From an uncultured Prevotella sp. (lineage in GTDB: Bacteria; Bacteroidota; Bacteroidia; Bacteroidales; Bacteroidaceae), in contig CALUKU010000015.1 in NCBI GenBank assembly GCA_944321295.1, positions 1 through 64,000 on the forward strand: 64,000 bases of DNA, written 5' to 3'. Under the pieces are notes generated by a model. That model was not told the DNA's origin, searched no databases, and was given only the letters and a program-made list of their open reading frames with translations. Position 1 is the first letter of the stretch. The number at the start of each line of letters is the position of its first letter. This document shows positions 52,376-61,373 of this stretch, in pieces. Both the position numbers and the translations under genes were made by a program.

Positions 52376-54112
52376 TTATTGCTCGTCGTCCTCCATGGTG
52401 TCGTCGTCGTCGTTCTCTGCGTCGTCCTCGTCGGCGTCAGGCTTATAAGTGCCGTCGAGTATGGCGTTGTATTCCGCCGGGTTGTTAATCAGGCGGAAGG
52501 CCTCGCCGGCCTGCTTGTCGTGGCGCAGGCTGTTCTCCACGGTGCCCCGCTGGAAGTAGTAGGCCGCCACGATGTCGTTGGATATTATCTGCTTGAGCAT
52601 GTCGCGGTGCATGTCGAGGTCGCGGGCGATGTTGTGCTTAAGCTTTTTCTCGAGCGCGTCAAACTCGGCCTTGGCGTCGTCGTAGTATCCCTCGAACTTC
52701 ACTATCTTCTTAAGCGTGCCCAGGGCGCGCTCGCTCTCGGGGTCGTAGGTGAAGCCGCTGGCTATCACGCGCCGCTTGAACTCCTCGTAGTCCTCGTCGG
52801 ATATCTCGAACTCGGCCGCCGGGGCGATGGCCGGGTGTGAGGCGATGTAGTCGATCTCGTAGTTGAGCAGCACCTCCGTAGAGTCGAGTCCCGACACGGT
52901 AAGGTAGTAGGCGATGTTGGGCAGCGAGTCCGGGCGCACGGTGATGTCGGGTTTTATGCCGCCGCCGTCGCGCACCTCGCGGCCGCCCGCCGTGTGGAAC
53001 ACCTTTGTCAGGCTGTCGGGTATGTGCTCGGTGTAGCCGCCGCGGGCGTGGCGGTAGTTGATGGCCTGTATGCAGCGTCCGCTGGGAATGTAGTACTTGC
53101 CTGTGGTGAGCTTCAGCTGGCCGTTGTACGACAGGTCTACGGGCAGCTGCACGAGGCCCTTGCCGTAGGTGCGGGTGCCAAGTACGACGGCGCGGTCGAG
53201 GTCTTGCAGGCTGCCGCTGGTAATTTCGCTGGCGCTGGCGCTCTCGCCGTTGACGAGCACCACTATGGGCATTATTGAGTCAATCGGGTCGACGGTCGTC
53301 ATGTAGTCGTTGTTGGCGCGCTTGAGCTTTCCGCGCGTCTTCACGAGCGTTATGCCCTTGGGCACGAACATGTTGACTATCTGCACCGCCTCTGACAGCG
53401 AGCCGCCGCCGTTGCCGCGCAGGTCGAGCACGAAGCCCTTCATGCCCTTGTGCTTCATCTCGACGAAGGCGCGGCGCACGTCTTTCGAGCAGCCGTCGGT
53501 GAAGCTCGTCAGGCTTAGGTAGCCGATGCCGTCGGCGTTGAGCCCGTAATACGGTATCGACGGCATCGACACCGAGCGGCGCGTTATGCGGAACTCCATC
53601 TGCTTGCCCGTTGACGGGCGCTCTATCTTCAGCACGAAGGTGGTGCCGGCGTCGCCGCGCAGGCGGGCGCTGACCTCGCTGACGGTCTTGTCGGTCATGG
53701 TAGAGTCGTCAATGCTCAGGATGATGTCGCCCTTCTTAAGGCCCACCTCGGCCGCCGGGTTGCCCAGGTAAGGCTCGTCGATCACCACGCGCTTAAGCTG
53801 CTGGTTGTAGCGTATGACGGCGCCTATGCCGACGTAGCGGCCGGTTATCATCGTGCGCAGGTCGTTGACCTTGTCCTCAGGATAATAAACGGTGTAGGGG
53901 TCGAGCGAGCGCAACATCGAGTTGATGGCCGTGCCCATCACCTCGTCGGCGTTGAGCGTGTCGACGTACATCAGGTCGAGGTAGCTGTAAATCTCGTTGA
54001 ACACCTGCATGTTCTTGCCCACGTTGAAGTTGTGGTCCTTGCCCTCCTGCGCTCTGACGGCGGCGAAGGGCAGCGTTAGCAGCACGATGAGCTGCATGAT
54101 TCGTATCTTCAT
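52376..54112 (-). CDS. S41 family C-terminal processing protease with PDZ domain
   Basis: 578 aa from the ATG at 54112, giving signal MKIRIMQLIVLLTLPFAAVR. A longer in-frame reading upstream only translates the 66-bp repeats and is rejected. Order: N-terminal helical part (about 25-90), PDZ domain (about 95-185, with KKGDIILSIDDSTM), then the S41 core with FVLDLRGNGGGSLSEAVQIV, catalytic Ser in VNGESASASEI (about 314) and Lys in GTRTYGKGLVQ (about 339). A C-terminal helical extension ends in a very acidic tail. Periplasmic, related to CtpA/Prc; processes or degrades envelope proteins. Confidence 0.93.
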   Translation of the reverse strand: MKIRIMQLIVLLTLPFAAVRAQEGKDHNFNVGKNMQVFNEIYSYLDLMYVDTLNADEVMGTAINSMLRSLDPYTVYYPEDKVNDLRTMITGRYVGIGAVIRYNQQLKRVVIDEPYLGNPAAEVGLKKGDIILSIDDSTMTDKTVSEVSARLRGDAGTTFVLKIERPSTGKQMEFRITRRSVSMPSIPYYGLNADGIGYLSLTSFTDGCSKDVRRAFVEMKHKGMKGFVLDLRGNGGGSLSEAVQIVNMFVPKGITLVKTRGKLKRANNDYMTTVDPIDSIMPIVVLVNGESASASEITSGSLQDLDRAVVLGTRTYGKGLVQLPVDLSYNGQLKLTTGKYYIPSGRCIQAINYRHARGGYTEHIPDSLTKVFHTAGGREVRDGGGIKPDITVRPDSLPNIAYYLTVSGLDSTEVLLNYEIDYIASHPAIAPAAEFEISDEDYEEFKRRVIASGFTYDPESERALGTLKKIVKFEGYYDDAKAEFDALEKKLKHNIARDLDMHRDMLKQIISNDIVAAYYFQRGTVENSLRHDKQAGEAFRLINNPAEYNAILDGTYKPDADEDDAENDDDDTMEDDEQ

Positions 54113-54154
54113 TTCTTGCCTTTTGTTTTTACGTGTAATGTCATTGTGCATGCG

Positions 54155-54361
54155 CAAGGATAACGCAGACGGGCGGAAAGAATGTTCGCTTCCGGTTTCC
54201 CGAGTGCAGCTTGTCTTATGCAAAGATAACGCAAACGAGCGGAATGTAAGCTTGCTTACACATTCCCGAGTGCAGCTTGTCTTATGCAAAGATAACGCAA
54301 ACGAGCGGAATGTAAGCTTGCTTACATATTCCCGAGTGCAGCTTATCTTATGCAAAGATAG
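54155..54361 (-). repeat. 66-bp tandem repeat carrying TATCTTTG promoter boxes, upstream of the S41 gene
   Basis: Three clear units and a degenerate fourth. Minus-strand boxes TATCTTTG at 54360-54353, 54294-54287 and 54228-54221, period 66-68 bp, all pointing to the S41 ATG at 54112. Each unit also has the small palindrome GTAAGCTTGCTTAC and CCCGAGTGCAGCTT. Same family as 47176-47290. Confidence 0.85.
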
Positions 54362-54441
54362 CTTTTTATGGCCGTAATATGCCGCCTTTTGCATGAAAAT
54401 TATCTTATTTTGTCCGAAAATTCAATTTTTTTGCGAAAATG

Positions 54442-54473
54442 TTTGGCGGTTTCAGAAAAACATCTTACCTTTG
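54442..54473 (+). promoter_or_regulatory. Promoter of tRNA-Asn
   Basis: TTTG (54442-54445), 20 bp, TACCTTTG (54466-54473), exact consensus, 28 bp before the tRNA. Confidence 0.8.
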
Positions 54474-54501
54474 CAACGCATTTGAGATACAATGCTACAC
54501 T

Positions 54502-54575
54502 GCTTCAATAGCTCAGTTGGTTAGAGCACCTGACTGTTAATCAGGGGGTCGTTGGTTCAAGCCCATCTTGAAGCG
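54502..54575 (+). tRNA. tRNA-Asn (anticodon GTT)
   Basis: 74 nt with acceptor arms GCTTCAA / TTGAAGC and discriminator G, D arm GCTCAGTTGGTTAGAGC, anticodon stem CTGAC... in CCTGACTGTTAATCAGG with anticodon GTT at 54536-54538, and T arm GGTTCAAGCCC. The CCA end is not encoded. Confidence 0.95.
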
Positions 54576-54586
54576 CTGTATGAAAC

Positions 54587-54630
54587 AAGTGCCGATTACT
54601 TAGGGAACAAGTAGTTGGCACTTTTCTTTT
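54587..54630 (+). terminator. Terminator of tRNA-Asn
   Basis: AAGTGCC (54587-54593) pairs with GGCACTT (54617-54623) with an inner ACTT/AAGT pair, followed by TTCTTTTTG. Confidence 0.75.
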
Positions 54631-54727
54631 TGTGTATGCACATGTTGGAAAAGGATGGACATATTTCCCGTTTCTTGCCGTTATCGGCAAGAAAATGCTT
54701 GTATTTGCACTGAACATCAAAAGTTTT

Positions 54728-55621
54728 ATGCCGATGGATTTTATTTCAGTAAAGGAATATGCTGCGGCGCATGGGCTTGCGGAACGCACGGTGCGCAACT
54801 ATTGTGTGCAGGGTAAGATACCCGGAGCACGGCTTGTAGGCAAGACTTGGAGCTTGCCCGCTGATGCAGCGTTGCCGCAACGGAGGAATGTCCGCAATAA
54901 GTTTTCGCCGCTTCTTGAAAGCCTGCGCAGGGAGAAAGAAGCGAAAGTCAAGGGAGGTATTTATCACAGAACCCAGATAGACCTTACTTACAACTCCAAC
55001 CACATAGAGGGTAGCCGGCTGACAAAGGAACAGACCCGGTATATCTATGAAACGAACACCATTGGGATTACGGATGAAGCGGTAAGGGTGGACGACATCA
55101 TCGAAACGACAAACCATTTCCGTTGCATCGATTACATCATAGACCATGCCACGGAGCCTCTTTCCGAAAGCATGATAAAGCAGTTGCACGGATTGCTGAA
55201 GTCGGGCACTTCGGATGCGTCGAAGTCGTGGTTTGCCGTAGGTGAGTATAAGCGTCTGCCGAATGAAGTGGGAGGCCTTGAAACCGTAGCTCCTGAAAAT
55301 GTCGGTACGACAATATGTGCCTTGCTGAAAGGATACAGGGCAAAAAAGACAGTGAGGCTGGAAGACATCCTCGACTTTCACCAGCGTTTCGAGCTGATAC
55401 ATCCGTCTCAAGACGGCAACGGGCGTGTTGGAAGGCTAATCATGTTCAAGGAGTGCTTGAAAAACAACATAGTGCCTTTTATCATTACGGACGAGCTGAA
55501 GATGTTTTATTACCGTGGTTTGCATGAATGGCCGCAGGTGCCGGGCTGTCTGACGGATACTTGCCTTGCTGCGCAGGATAATTACAAGCGCGTGCTTGAC
55601 TATTTTAAAATCAAATATTGA
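54728..55621 (+). CDS. Fic/DOC family protein with N-terminal helix-turn-helix
   Basis: 297 aa from the ATG at 54728 (ATG at 54734 also possible); earlier in-frame sequence overlaps the tRNA terminator region and looks non-coding. Residues about 1-45 are a MerR/excisionase-type HTH: FISVKEYAAAHGLAERTVRN and GARLVGKTWSLP. An inhibitory-helix motif, NSNHIEGS, at about 88-95 precedes the Fic core, as in class II Fic proteins. The active-site motif is IHPSQDGNGRVGRLIMF (catalytic His about 225). Fic enzymes transfer AMP (or other groups) to target proteins; the HTH suggests it also binds DNA. It is AT-richer than its neighbours and sits right after a tRNA gene, hinting at acquisition. Confidence 0.88.
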   Translation: MPMDFISVKEYAAAHGLAERTVRNYCVQGKIPGARLVGKTWSLPADAALPQRRNVRNKFSPLLESLRREKEAKVKGGIYHRTQIDLTYNSNHIEGSRLTKEQTRYIYETNTIGITDEAVRVDDIIETTNHFRCIDYIIDHATEPLSESMIKQLHGLLKSGTSDASKSWFAVGEYKRLPNEVGGLETVAPENVGTTICALLKGYRAKKTVRLEDILDFHQRFELIHPSQDGNGRVGRLIMFKECLKNNIVPFIITDELKMFYYRGLHEWPQVPGCLTDTCLAAQDNYKRVLDYFKIKY

Positions 55622-55855
55622 CGGGTTGTTTTACTTGTGTTTGGGCGGACTTGCATTGTTTTAGTGCGGTTCTTTGCTGATATTGCATCCGTTTCGTGCA
55701 AAATCATTGTGTCTATGCCGGCCTTGACGCGAAAGGCAAACGCCATTCCTCTTCGGGCGTTCGGGTTGAATTATTGACGAATATGTAGATGGAAATCCTG
55801 CGCGTTGACCATTTGCGGGTTATTTGTTACATTTTTTATAAAAAAAGGAAAAATA
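55622..55855. other. Spacer between the Fic gene and the rimP promoter
   Basis: No gene, repeat family member or copy of the tRNA-Asn 3' end could be found here by eye. Confidence 0.5.
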
Positions 55856-55887
55856 TTTGCAGGGCTGCGAATTAATTACTAATTTTG
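55856..55887 (+). promoter_or_regulatory. Promoter of the rimP-nusA-infB operon
   Basis: TTTG (55856-55859), 20 bp, TAATTTTG (55880-55887), exact consensus; 60 bp before the rimP ATG. Confidence 0.85.
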
Positions 55888-55900
55888 CAGCGTTCAGAGG

Positions 55901-55929
55901 AATGAGGGGCTTAGGTTAAGCTCCTCATT
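55901..55929 (+). promoter_or_regulatory. Leader hairpin upstream of rimP
   Basis: AATGAGGGGCTT / AAGCTCCTCATT arms with a 5-nt loop, then TTATTTTA, just inside the transcript from the promoter above. It looks like an attenuator or a short leader structure of this translation operon; no protein or ligand is known from the sequence. Confidence 0.65.
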
Positions 55930-55947
55930 TTATTTTAAATACCCGTT

Positions 55948-56415
55948 ATGATAGACAAAAACGTAGTAAGGAATTTAGTTGAAGAGTGGCTGAAGGACAA
56001 GGAGTACTTCCTTGTCGACGTGGAAATCAGCCCCGATGACAAGATTGTAGTCGAGATTGACCATGCCGACGGAGTGTGGATTGACGACTGCGTGCAGCTG
56101 AGCAAGTATATCGAAGATCGTCTTAACCGTGACGACGAGGACTATGAGCTTGAGGTGGGAAGCGCCGGGCTCGGCCAGCCCTTCAAGGTGCCGCAGCAGT
56201 ATGTCAACTTCATCGGAAAGGAAGTGGAGGTGCTCGACGCCGACGGGAAGAAGTATCGCGGCGTGCTGAAGGCCGTTGACGGGCGCGACTTCACCGTGAC
56301 CGTGAAGGAGAAGGTGAAGAAGGAAGGCGCCAAGCGCCCTACGATGGAAGACGTCGACAGGACGTTCTCGATGGACGGGGTGAAGTACGCTAAGTACTTG
56401 ATAAGCTTCAAATAA
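55948..56415 (+). CDS. rimP: Ribosome maturation factor RimP
   Basis: 155 aa, cytoplasmic factor for late 30S subunit assembly. N-terminal KH-like domain with YFLVDVEISPDDKIVVEIDH and DDCVQLSKYIEDRL (about 20-60), YELEVGSAGLGQPFK at about 65-80 (the GxSxPGLxRPL-type motif, here GSAGLGQPF), and a C-terminal SH3-like domain. Normal length. First gene of the rimP-nusA-infB operon, 111 bp before nusA; a small hairpin ACTCCCCGACGGGGA lies in that gap. Confidence 0.93.
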   Translation: MIDKNVVRNLVEEWLKDKEYFLVDVEISPDDKIVVEIDHADGVWIDDCVQLSKYIEDRLNRDDEDYELEVGSAGLGQPFKVPQQYVNFIGKEVEVLDADGKKYRGVLKAVDGRDFTVTVKEKVKKEGAKRPTMEDVDRTFSMDGVKYAKYLISFK

Positions 56416-56526
56416 AAAGCCCGGCCCGGCCTCGCAGGCGGGAATGGGGCGCGCCCGGATGGGCGGATACATTCAGGATACTCCCCGACGGGGATTTTAC
56501 TTACGTGAAAATAACAATAAACATAT

Positions 56527-57789
56527 ATGGCAACAAGAAAGAAAGAGGAAGAAACCGTAAGCATGGTTGACACCTTCAAGGAGTTTAAGGATACGAAAAA
56601 CATCGACCGCGCCACGCTGATGAGTGTGCTGGAGGAAAGTTTCCGCAACGTCATAGCCAAGATTTTCGGCAGCGACGAGAATTTCGACGTCATCGTGAAC
56701 CCCGACAAGGGCGACTTCGAGATTTACCGCAACCGCATCGTAGTGGCCGACGGAGAGGTGAAGGACGAAAACAAGGAGATATCGCTTACCGACGCGCTGA
56801 AGATAGAACCCGACTACGAGGTGGGCGAGGAAGTCAGCGAGAAGGTTGATTTCAGCAAGTTCGGACGCCGCGCCATCCTTAACCTCCGCCAGACTCTGGC
56901 GTCGAAGATACTCGAGCTTGAGCATGACAGCTTATATAATAAGTATAAGGACCGCGTGGGCCAGGTCATCAGCGCCGAGGTTTACCAGGTGTGGAAGCGC
57001 GAGGTGCTGCTCGTTGACGACGAGAACAATGAGCTTATCCTGCCAAAGTCAGAGCAGATTCCGCACGACGTCTACCGCAAGGGTGAAACCGTGCGCGCCG
57101 TCATCAAGGACGTGACCAACGAGAATAACAACCCGAAAATCATACTCTCGCGCACGAGCAACATGTTCCTTGAGCGCCTGCTCGAGGCCGAGGTGCCCGA
57201 GATTGCCGACGGACTTATAACCATCAGGCGCATAGCACGCATGCCGGGTGAGAGGGCCAAGATAGCCGTTGAGAGCTATGACGACCGCATCGACCCCGTA
57301 GGAGCCTGCGTCGGCGTGAAGGGAAGCCGCGTGCACGGCATCGTGCGCGAGCTGTGCAACGAGAACATCGACGTCGTTAACTATACGTCGAACATCAAGC
57401 TGTTCATACAGCGCGCCCTCAGTCCGGCCACGATATCAAGCATAAACGTAGACGAGGAGAACAAGAAGGCCGAGGTTTACCTGCGTCCCGAGGAAGTGTC
57501 GCTGGCCATCGGCCGCGGCGGACTCAACATCAAGCTGGCCAGCATGCTGACCGAATACACCATCGACGTGTTCCGCGAGCTTGACGAGAGCGAGGTTGAC
57601 GAGGACATCTACCTTGACGAATTCTCCGACGAGATAGACCAATGGATAATCGACGCCATAAAGGGCATAGGCCTCGACACGGCCAAGGCGGTGCTCAACG
57701 CTCCGCGCGAGATGCTTGTCGAGAAAGCCGACCTTGAGGAGGAAACCGTCGATAATGTGCTGAAAGTCTTGAGGGCAGAGTTTGAGTAA
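56527..57789 (+). CDS. nusA: Transcription termination/antitermination factor NusA
   Basis: 420 aa. It binds RNA polymerase and controls pausing, termination and antitermination. The N-terminal domain (about 1-130) starts with SMVDTFKEFKDTKNIDRATL and includes IFGSDENFDVIVN. S1 domain at about 135-205 (GQVISAEVYQVWKREVLLVD). KH domains follow, with GVKGSRVHGIVREL and, further on, AIGRGGLNIKLASML. A helical C-terminal end (SDEIDQWIIDAIKGIGLDTA) closes it. Typical length for Bacteroidota, lacking the long acidic repeats of enterobacterial NusA. Confidence 0.95.
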   Translation: MATRKKEEETVSMVDTFKEFKDTKNIDRATLMSVLEESFRNVIAKIFGSDENFDVIVNPDKGDFEIYRNRIVVADGEVKDENKEISLTDALKIEPDYEVGEEVSEKVDFSKFGRRAILNLRQTLASKILELEHDSLYNKYKDRVGQVISAEVYQVWKREVLLVDDENNELILPKSEQIPHDVYRKGETVRAVIKDVTNENNNPKIILSRTSNMFLERLLEAEVPEIADGLITIRRIARMPGERAKIAVESYDDRIDPVGACVGVKGSRVHGIVRELCNENIDVVNYTSNIKLFIQRALSPATISSINVDEENKKAEVYLRPEEVSLAIGRGGLNIKLASMLTEYTIDVFRELDESEVDEDIYLDEFSDEIDQWIIDAIKGIGLDTAKAVLNAPREMLVEKADLEEETVDNVLKVLRAEFE

Positions 57790-57938
57790 AAGTGAAAAAG
57801 TAAGAAAGGTAAAAAGGTAAAAAAGTAAAATGAAACATATCACAAGTAACATGCAGTGACGATATGGCTACAAGAAGGTAATGAAATACAGGCATGAAGC
57901 AAGTCTTTACTTTTTTACCTTTTTACTTTTTTACTTTT
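57788..57938. repeat. AAAAAGGTAAAAAAGTAAAA inverted repeat between nusA and infB
   Basis: Left arm from 57788 to 57830 made of AGTAAAA/GGTAAAA units; right arm 57906-57938, TTTACTTTTTTACCTTTTTA and onward. About 30-35 bp of AT-rich pairing across a 75-bp centre. The left arm begins at the nusA stop. Confidence 0.8.
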
Positions 57939-57951
57939 AATTAAAAAGAGT

Positions 57952-60813
57952 ATGAGTATCAGATTAAATAAAGCAATCCGTGAATTGAATATAGGACTTC
58001 AAACGGCAGTTGAATTCCTGAAAAAAAGAAGTGACTTGGGTGAAGTCAGGGACGATTTGAGCTTCAAGCTTAGTGACGCGCAGTATGGCGCCCTTGTTGA
58101 AGAGTTCAAGTCGGACAAGGAGGTCCGCAGCCAGGCCGAGAAGCTCTTCCCCAAGCACCAGAAGGAGAAGAAGCGCCCATCGGAGCGCAAGGAACAGAAG
58201 TCTGACGCAGGCGCAAGGGTCACCCAACCGCAAAAATATACGGTTCTGGGCAAGATTGACCTTGACAGCATTGGCAAGAAACCGGCGTCAGCAGCAGCGT
58301 CTTCGGCAAAGTCGGCGCAGGCTGACGGAAAGGCTTCTGCCGTGAGCCATAATGCCGAACCGCAGAAGACGGCCGCCTCGGATGCGGCTGCCAAGGCTGC
58401 CGCAGAAGGCACGCCGAAGGCCGTGAAGCAGAATAATGAGGCCCCGGCGGCGCAGGCGAAGCCCGCGGCCGACGTTCAGCCTAAGGCAGAGGCTGCGCCC
58501 GTTCAGACCGAAAGCAAGTCCGACGTGGCCGCCGAAGCTCCCGCCGCAGATAAGAAGGAGGCGGTTGCGGGCGTAGGCTCGGCTGACAACGGCAGCAACA
58601 TCTTCACGCTGAAGAGCGAGAAGAAGCTTGCACCCAAAGTGAACGTGCTGGGCAAGATCGACCTCGACTCGCTCAACCAGAGCACCCGTCCGAAGAAGAA
58701 GTCGAAGGAGGAGCGCCGCAAGGAGCGTGAGGAGAAAGCCGGACAGGCCCGTCCCGACGGAGCAAAGAAGAAGCGTTCGCGCATCACCAAGGAGCGCGTA
58801 AACATAGACCAGGCCGTCAAGCAGAACAACGGCGGCGGAGCAGCGCAGGGCGGCGAGAAGGGCAGCGCCAAGAAGAAAAACCGCAAGCGCGGGCATAAGC
58901 CGTTGGAGGTCAACGAGGAGGACGTTGCACGCCAGGTAAAGGAAACGCTCGCCCGCCTCACCAGCAAGGGCCAGAACAAGAAGGGCGCCAAGTATCGTAA
59001 GGAGAAGCGAGAGGCCGTGCAGGAGCACCTGAAGGAGCAGCGCGCCGAAGCCAAGGCAGAGAGCAAGGTGCTGAAGCTCACCGAGTTCGTAACCGTGAGC
59101 GAGCTTGCAAGCATGATGAACGTGTCGGTCAACCAGGTCATAGGCACCTGTATGAGCGTTGGAATCATGGTGTCAATCAACCAGCGCCTTGACGCCGAAA
59201 CCATAAACCTCGTCGCCGACGAGTTCGGTTTCAGCACAGAGTACGTCAGCGCCGAAGTGTCTGAAGCCATAACGGAGGAGGCCGACGACGAGAACGACCT
59301 CGTGCCGCGCGCCCCCATCGTCACCGTGATGGGCCATGTAGACCACGGAAAGACGTCGCTGCTCGACTACATCCGTAAGTCTAACGTCATAGCCGGCGAG
59401 GCCGGAGGCATTACCCAGCACATCGGCGCCTATAACGTCACGCTGGCCGACGGGCGCAAGATAACCTTCCTCGACACCCCGGGACACGAGGCGTTCACCG
59501 CAATGCGTGCCCGTGGTGCGCAGGTTACCGACATCGCGATCATCATAATCGCTGCCGACGACAGCGTCATGCCTACCACGCGCGAGGCCATCGCCCACGC
59601 CCAGGCCGCCAACGTGCCGATGGTGTTCGCCATCAACAAGATTGACAAGCCGGGAGCCAATCCCGACAAGATACGCGAGGACCTGGCCAACATGAACCTG
59701 CTCGTAGAGGAGTGGGGCGGAAAGTACCAGTGCCAGGAAATCAGCGCCAAGAAAGGCATAGGCGTAGACGAACTGCTCGAGAAGGTGCTCCTCGAGGCCG
59801 AAATGCTCGACCTCAAGGCCAATCCCAACCGTAAGGCCACGGGTAGCATAATCGAGTCTTCGCTCGACAAGGGCCGCGGCTACGTGTCGACGGTGCTTGT
59901 GAGCAACGGAACGCTCAACGTCGGCGACATCGTGATAGCCGGAACCAACTACGGACGCATCAAGGCGATGTTCAACGAGCGCAACCAGCGCATCGACCAC
60001 GCCGGCCCGGCCGACCCGGCCATCATCCTCGGACTCAACGGAGCGCCCACGGCGGGCGACTCGTTCCACATACTTGAAACCGAGCAGGAGGCGCGCGAGA
60101 TTGCCAACAAGCGTCTGCAGCTGCAGCGCGAGCAGGGTCTGCGCACGCAGAAGCGCCTGACGCTGAGCGACATCAGCCACCGCATAGCCCTCGGTTCGTT
60201 CAAGGAGCTGAACATAATCGTCAAGGGCGACACCGACGGAAGTATCGAGGCCTTGAGCGACTCGTTCATCAAGCTGTCTACCGAGAAGATAAAGGTCGAC
60301 GTCATCCACAAGGCCGTAGGCCAGATTTCAGAGAGCGACGTCACGCTGGCCGACGCTTCTGACGCCATCATCGTGGGCTTCCAGGTGCGCCCGTCGGCTG
60401 CGGCGCGCAAGCTGGCCGAGCAGGAAGGCGTAGAGATCAACACCTACTCCGTAATCTACGATGCCATCGAAGACGTCAAGTCGGCCATGGAAGGCATGCT
60501 CGACAAGGTTGTCAAGGAGGTTGTCACGGGCCAGGTTGAGGTGCGCGAGGTTTACCACATCTCAAAGGTCGGCACCGTTGCCGGAGCATACGTCAGCGAG
60601 GGCAAGGTTCACCGTTCTGACAAGGCGCGCGTCGTTCGCGACGGAATCGTGGTGCACACGGGCGAAATCAACGCCCTGAAGCGCTTCAAGGACGACGTGA
60701 AGGAGGTAGGCGTCAACTTCGAGTGCGGTATCAGCCTCGTCAACTTCAACGACATCCAGGTGGGCGACATCCTCGAGACGTTCACCGAAATCGAGGTGAA
60801 GCAGAAGCTCTGA
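57952..60813 (+). CDS. infB: Translation initiation factor IF-2
   Basis: 953 aa GTPase that brings initiator tRNA to the 30S subunit. The N-terminal IF2_N helix bundle starts [20 protein letters not shown]; a long Ala/Lys-rich linker (about 65-340) follows, with the repeated segment VLGKIDLDS at two places. A second IF2_N module (about 375-430) precedes the G domain: G1 GHVDHGKTS (461-469), G3 [16 protein letters not shown]4 [10 protein letters not shown]. Then IF2 domains II-IV, ending [10 protein letters not shown]. Complete and normal for the phylum. A strong terminator follows. Confidence 0.96.
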   Translation: MSIRLNKAIRELNIGLQTAVEFLKKRSDLGEVRDDLSFKLSDAQYGALVEEFKSDKEVRSQAEKLFPKHQKEKKRPSERKEQKSDAGARVTQPQKYTVLGKIDLDSIGKKPASAAASSAKSAQADGKASAVSHNAEPQKTAASDAAAKAAAEGTPKAVKQNNEAPAAQAKPAADVQPKAEAAPVQTESKSDVAAEAPAADKKEAVAGVGSADNGSNIFTLKSEKKLAPKVNVLGKIDLDSLNQSTRPKKKSKEERRKEREEKAGQARPDGAKKKRSRITKERVNIDQAVKQNNGGGAAQGGEKGSAKKKNRKRGHKPLEVNEEDVARQVKETLARLTSKGQNKKGAKYRKEKREAVQEHLKEQRAEAKAESKVLKLTEFVTVSELASMMNVSVNQVIGTCMSVGIMVSINQRLDAETINLVADEFGFSTEYVSAEVSEAITEEADDENDLVPRAPIVTVMGHVDHGKTSLLDYIRKSNVIAGEAGGITQHIGAYNVTLADGRKITFLDTPGHEAFTAMRARGAQVTDIAIIIIAADDSVMPTTREAIAHAQAANVPMVFAINKIDKPGANPDKIREDLANMNLLVEEWGGKYQCQEISAKKGIGVDELLEKVLLEAEMLDLKANPNRKATGSIIESSLDKGRGYVSTVLVSNGTLNVGDIVIAGTNYGRIKAMFNERNQRIDHAGPADPAIILGLNGAPTAGDSFHILETEQEAREIANKRLQLQREQGLRTQKRLTLSDISHRIALGSFKELNIIVKGDTDGSIEALSDSFIKLSTEKIKVDVIHKAVGQISESDVTLADASDAIIVGFQVRPSAAARKLAEQEGVEINTYSVIYDAIEDVKSAMEGMLDKVVKEVVTGQVEVREVYHISKVGTVAGAYVSEGKVHRSDKARVVRDGIVVHTGEINALKRFKDDVKEVGVNFECGISLVNFNDIQVGDILETFTEIEVKQKL

Positions 60814-60839
60814 TTGTTTTAAAGTCAATAAATAGCGTT

Positions 60840-60880
60840 GCGGCGCGCAGGGATTATCCTTCCCTGTGCGCCGCTTTTGT
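60840..60880 (+). terminator. Terminator of the rimP-nusA-infB operon
   Basis: GCGGCGCGCAGGGA / TCCCTGTGCGCCGC with a 7-nt loop and a following TTTTGTTTT. Confidence 0.92.
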
Positions 60881-60928
60881 TTTGCGCCATTTCATCGGCC
60901 GTGCAACATGTTGGCGCCCAGCGTGTTG

Positions 60929-61011
60929 CCGAAGGCCGCGTTTTACGTTGCAAAAAGTGCCATTTCATCGTGCCGTTTGCGGCCTTTCGCACGGTGAAAG
61001 CATAGCTTTTC
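60929..61011. repeat. Degenerate GGCCTTTC palindromes (family C)
   Basis: GCCGAAGGCCGCGTTTTACG, TGCGGCCTTTCGCACGGTGA and AAAGCATAGCTTT arms. Weaker symmetry than other copies. Confidence 0.5.
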
Positions 61012-61109
61012 CAAAACCGTCATACTTCAGGCCTAATCGGGTTGAATGTCGTTAAAAGTGCGTCAGTTCGGTTAAGGCTTATTTACTTGTAAATATTTTA
61101 AACAACAGG

Positions 61110-61220
61110 GTAGGGACATAATTCATTATGTCCGCACGTTCTGTAAAGAACGTTTTTATGTGCAAAGTCAACTGAATACGCCTCTTCGCGGCGTGCGGAC
61201 ATAATGAATTATGTCCCTAC
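61110..61220. repeat. GGACATAAT palindromic element (family A, copy 6)
   Basis: GTAGGGACATAATTCATTAT left arm, GTGCGGACATAATGAATT and GTCCCTAC right arm; interior AACGTTTTTATGTG. The right flank CTTATATCGAACATACGTTA matches flanks of copy 1 and of a partial remnant near 47075-47115. Confidence 0.85.
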
Positions 61221-61343
61221 GGTGGTTGTTCTCTTATATCGAACATACGTTAAAAGTGCGGTTTTTTGACGGATTGACCGTTGCTTTTTACCATTTGACA
61301 TTTGCCGCGGCGCAAAAGTGCGGGCTGACGGGCGATAATTCAG

Positions 61344-61351
61344 TATATTTG
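61344..61351 (+). promoter_or_regulatory. -7 box of the YiiX-like gene
   Basis: TATATTTG, 22 bp before the ATG at 61374. It places the transcription start at or just before the GTG at 61356, so the ATG is the better start. No -33 TTTG at the right distance. Confidence 0.55.
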
Positions 61352-61373
61352 CGTTGTGCGAAACAGGCAGACC

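Noticed and set aside
54155-54361. CRISPR array
   Set aside because: The 66-bp units are contiguous near-identical copies with no variable spacers.
54113-54394. 94-codon upstream extension of the S41 protease, with repeated KLSLHK/TREC peptides
   Set aside because: This is just translation of the 66-bp DNA repeats, which also hold promoter boxes; the signal peptide starts at 54112.
55622-55947. Attachment-site copy of the tRNA-Asn 3' end after the Fic gene
   Set aside because: No repeat of the T-arm/acceptor sequence found by eye in this spacer.
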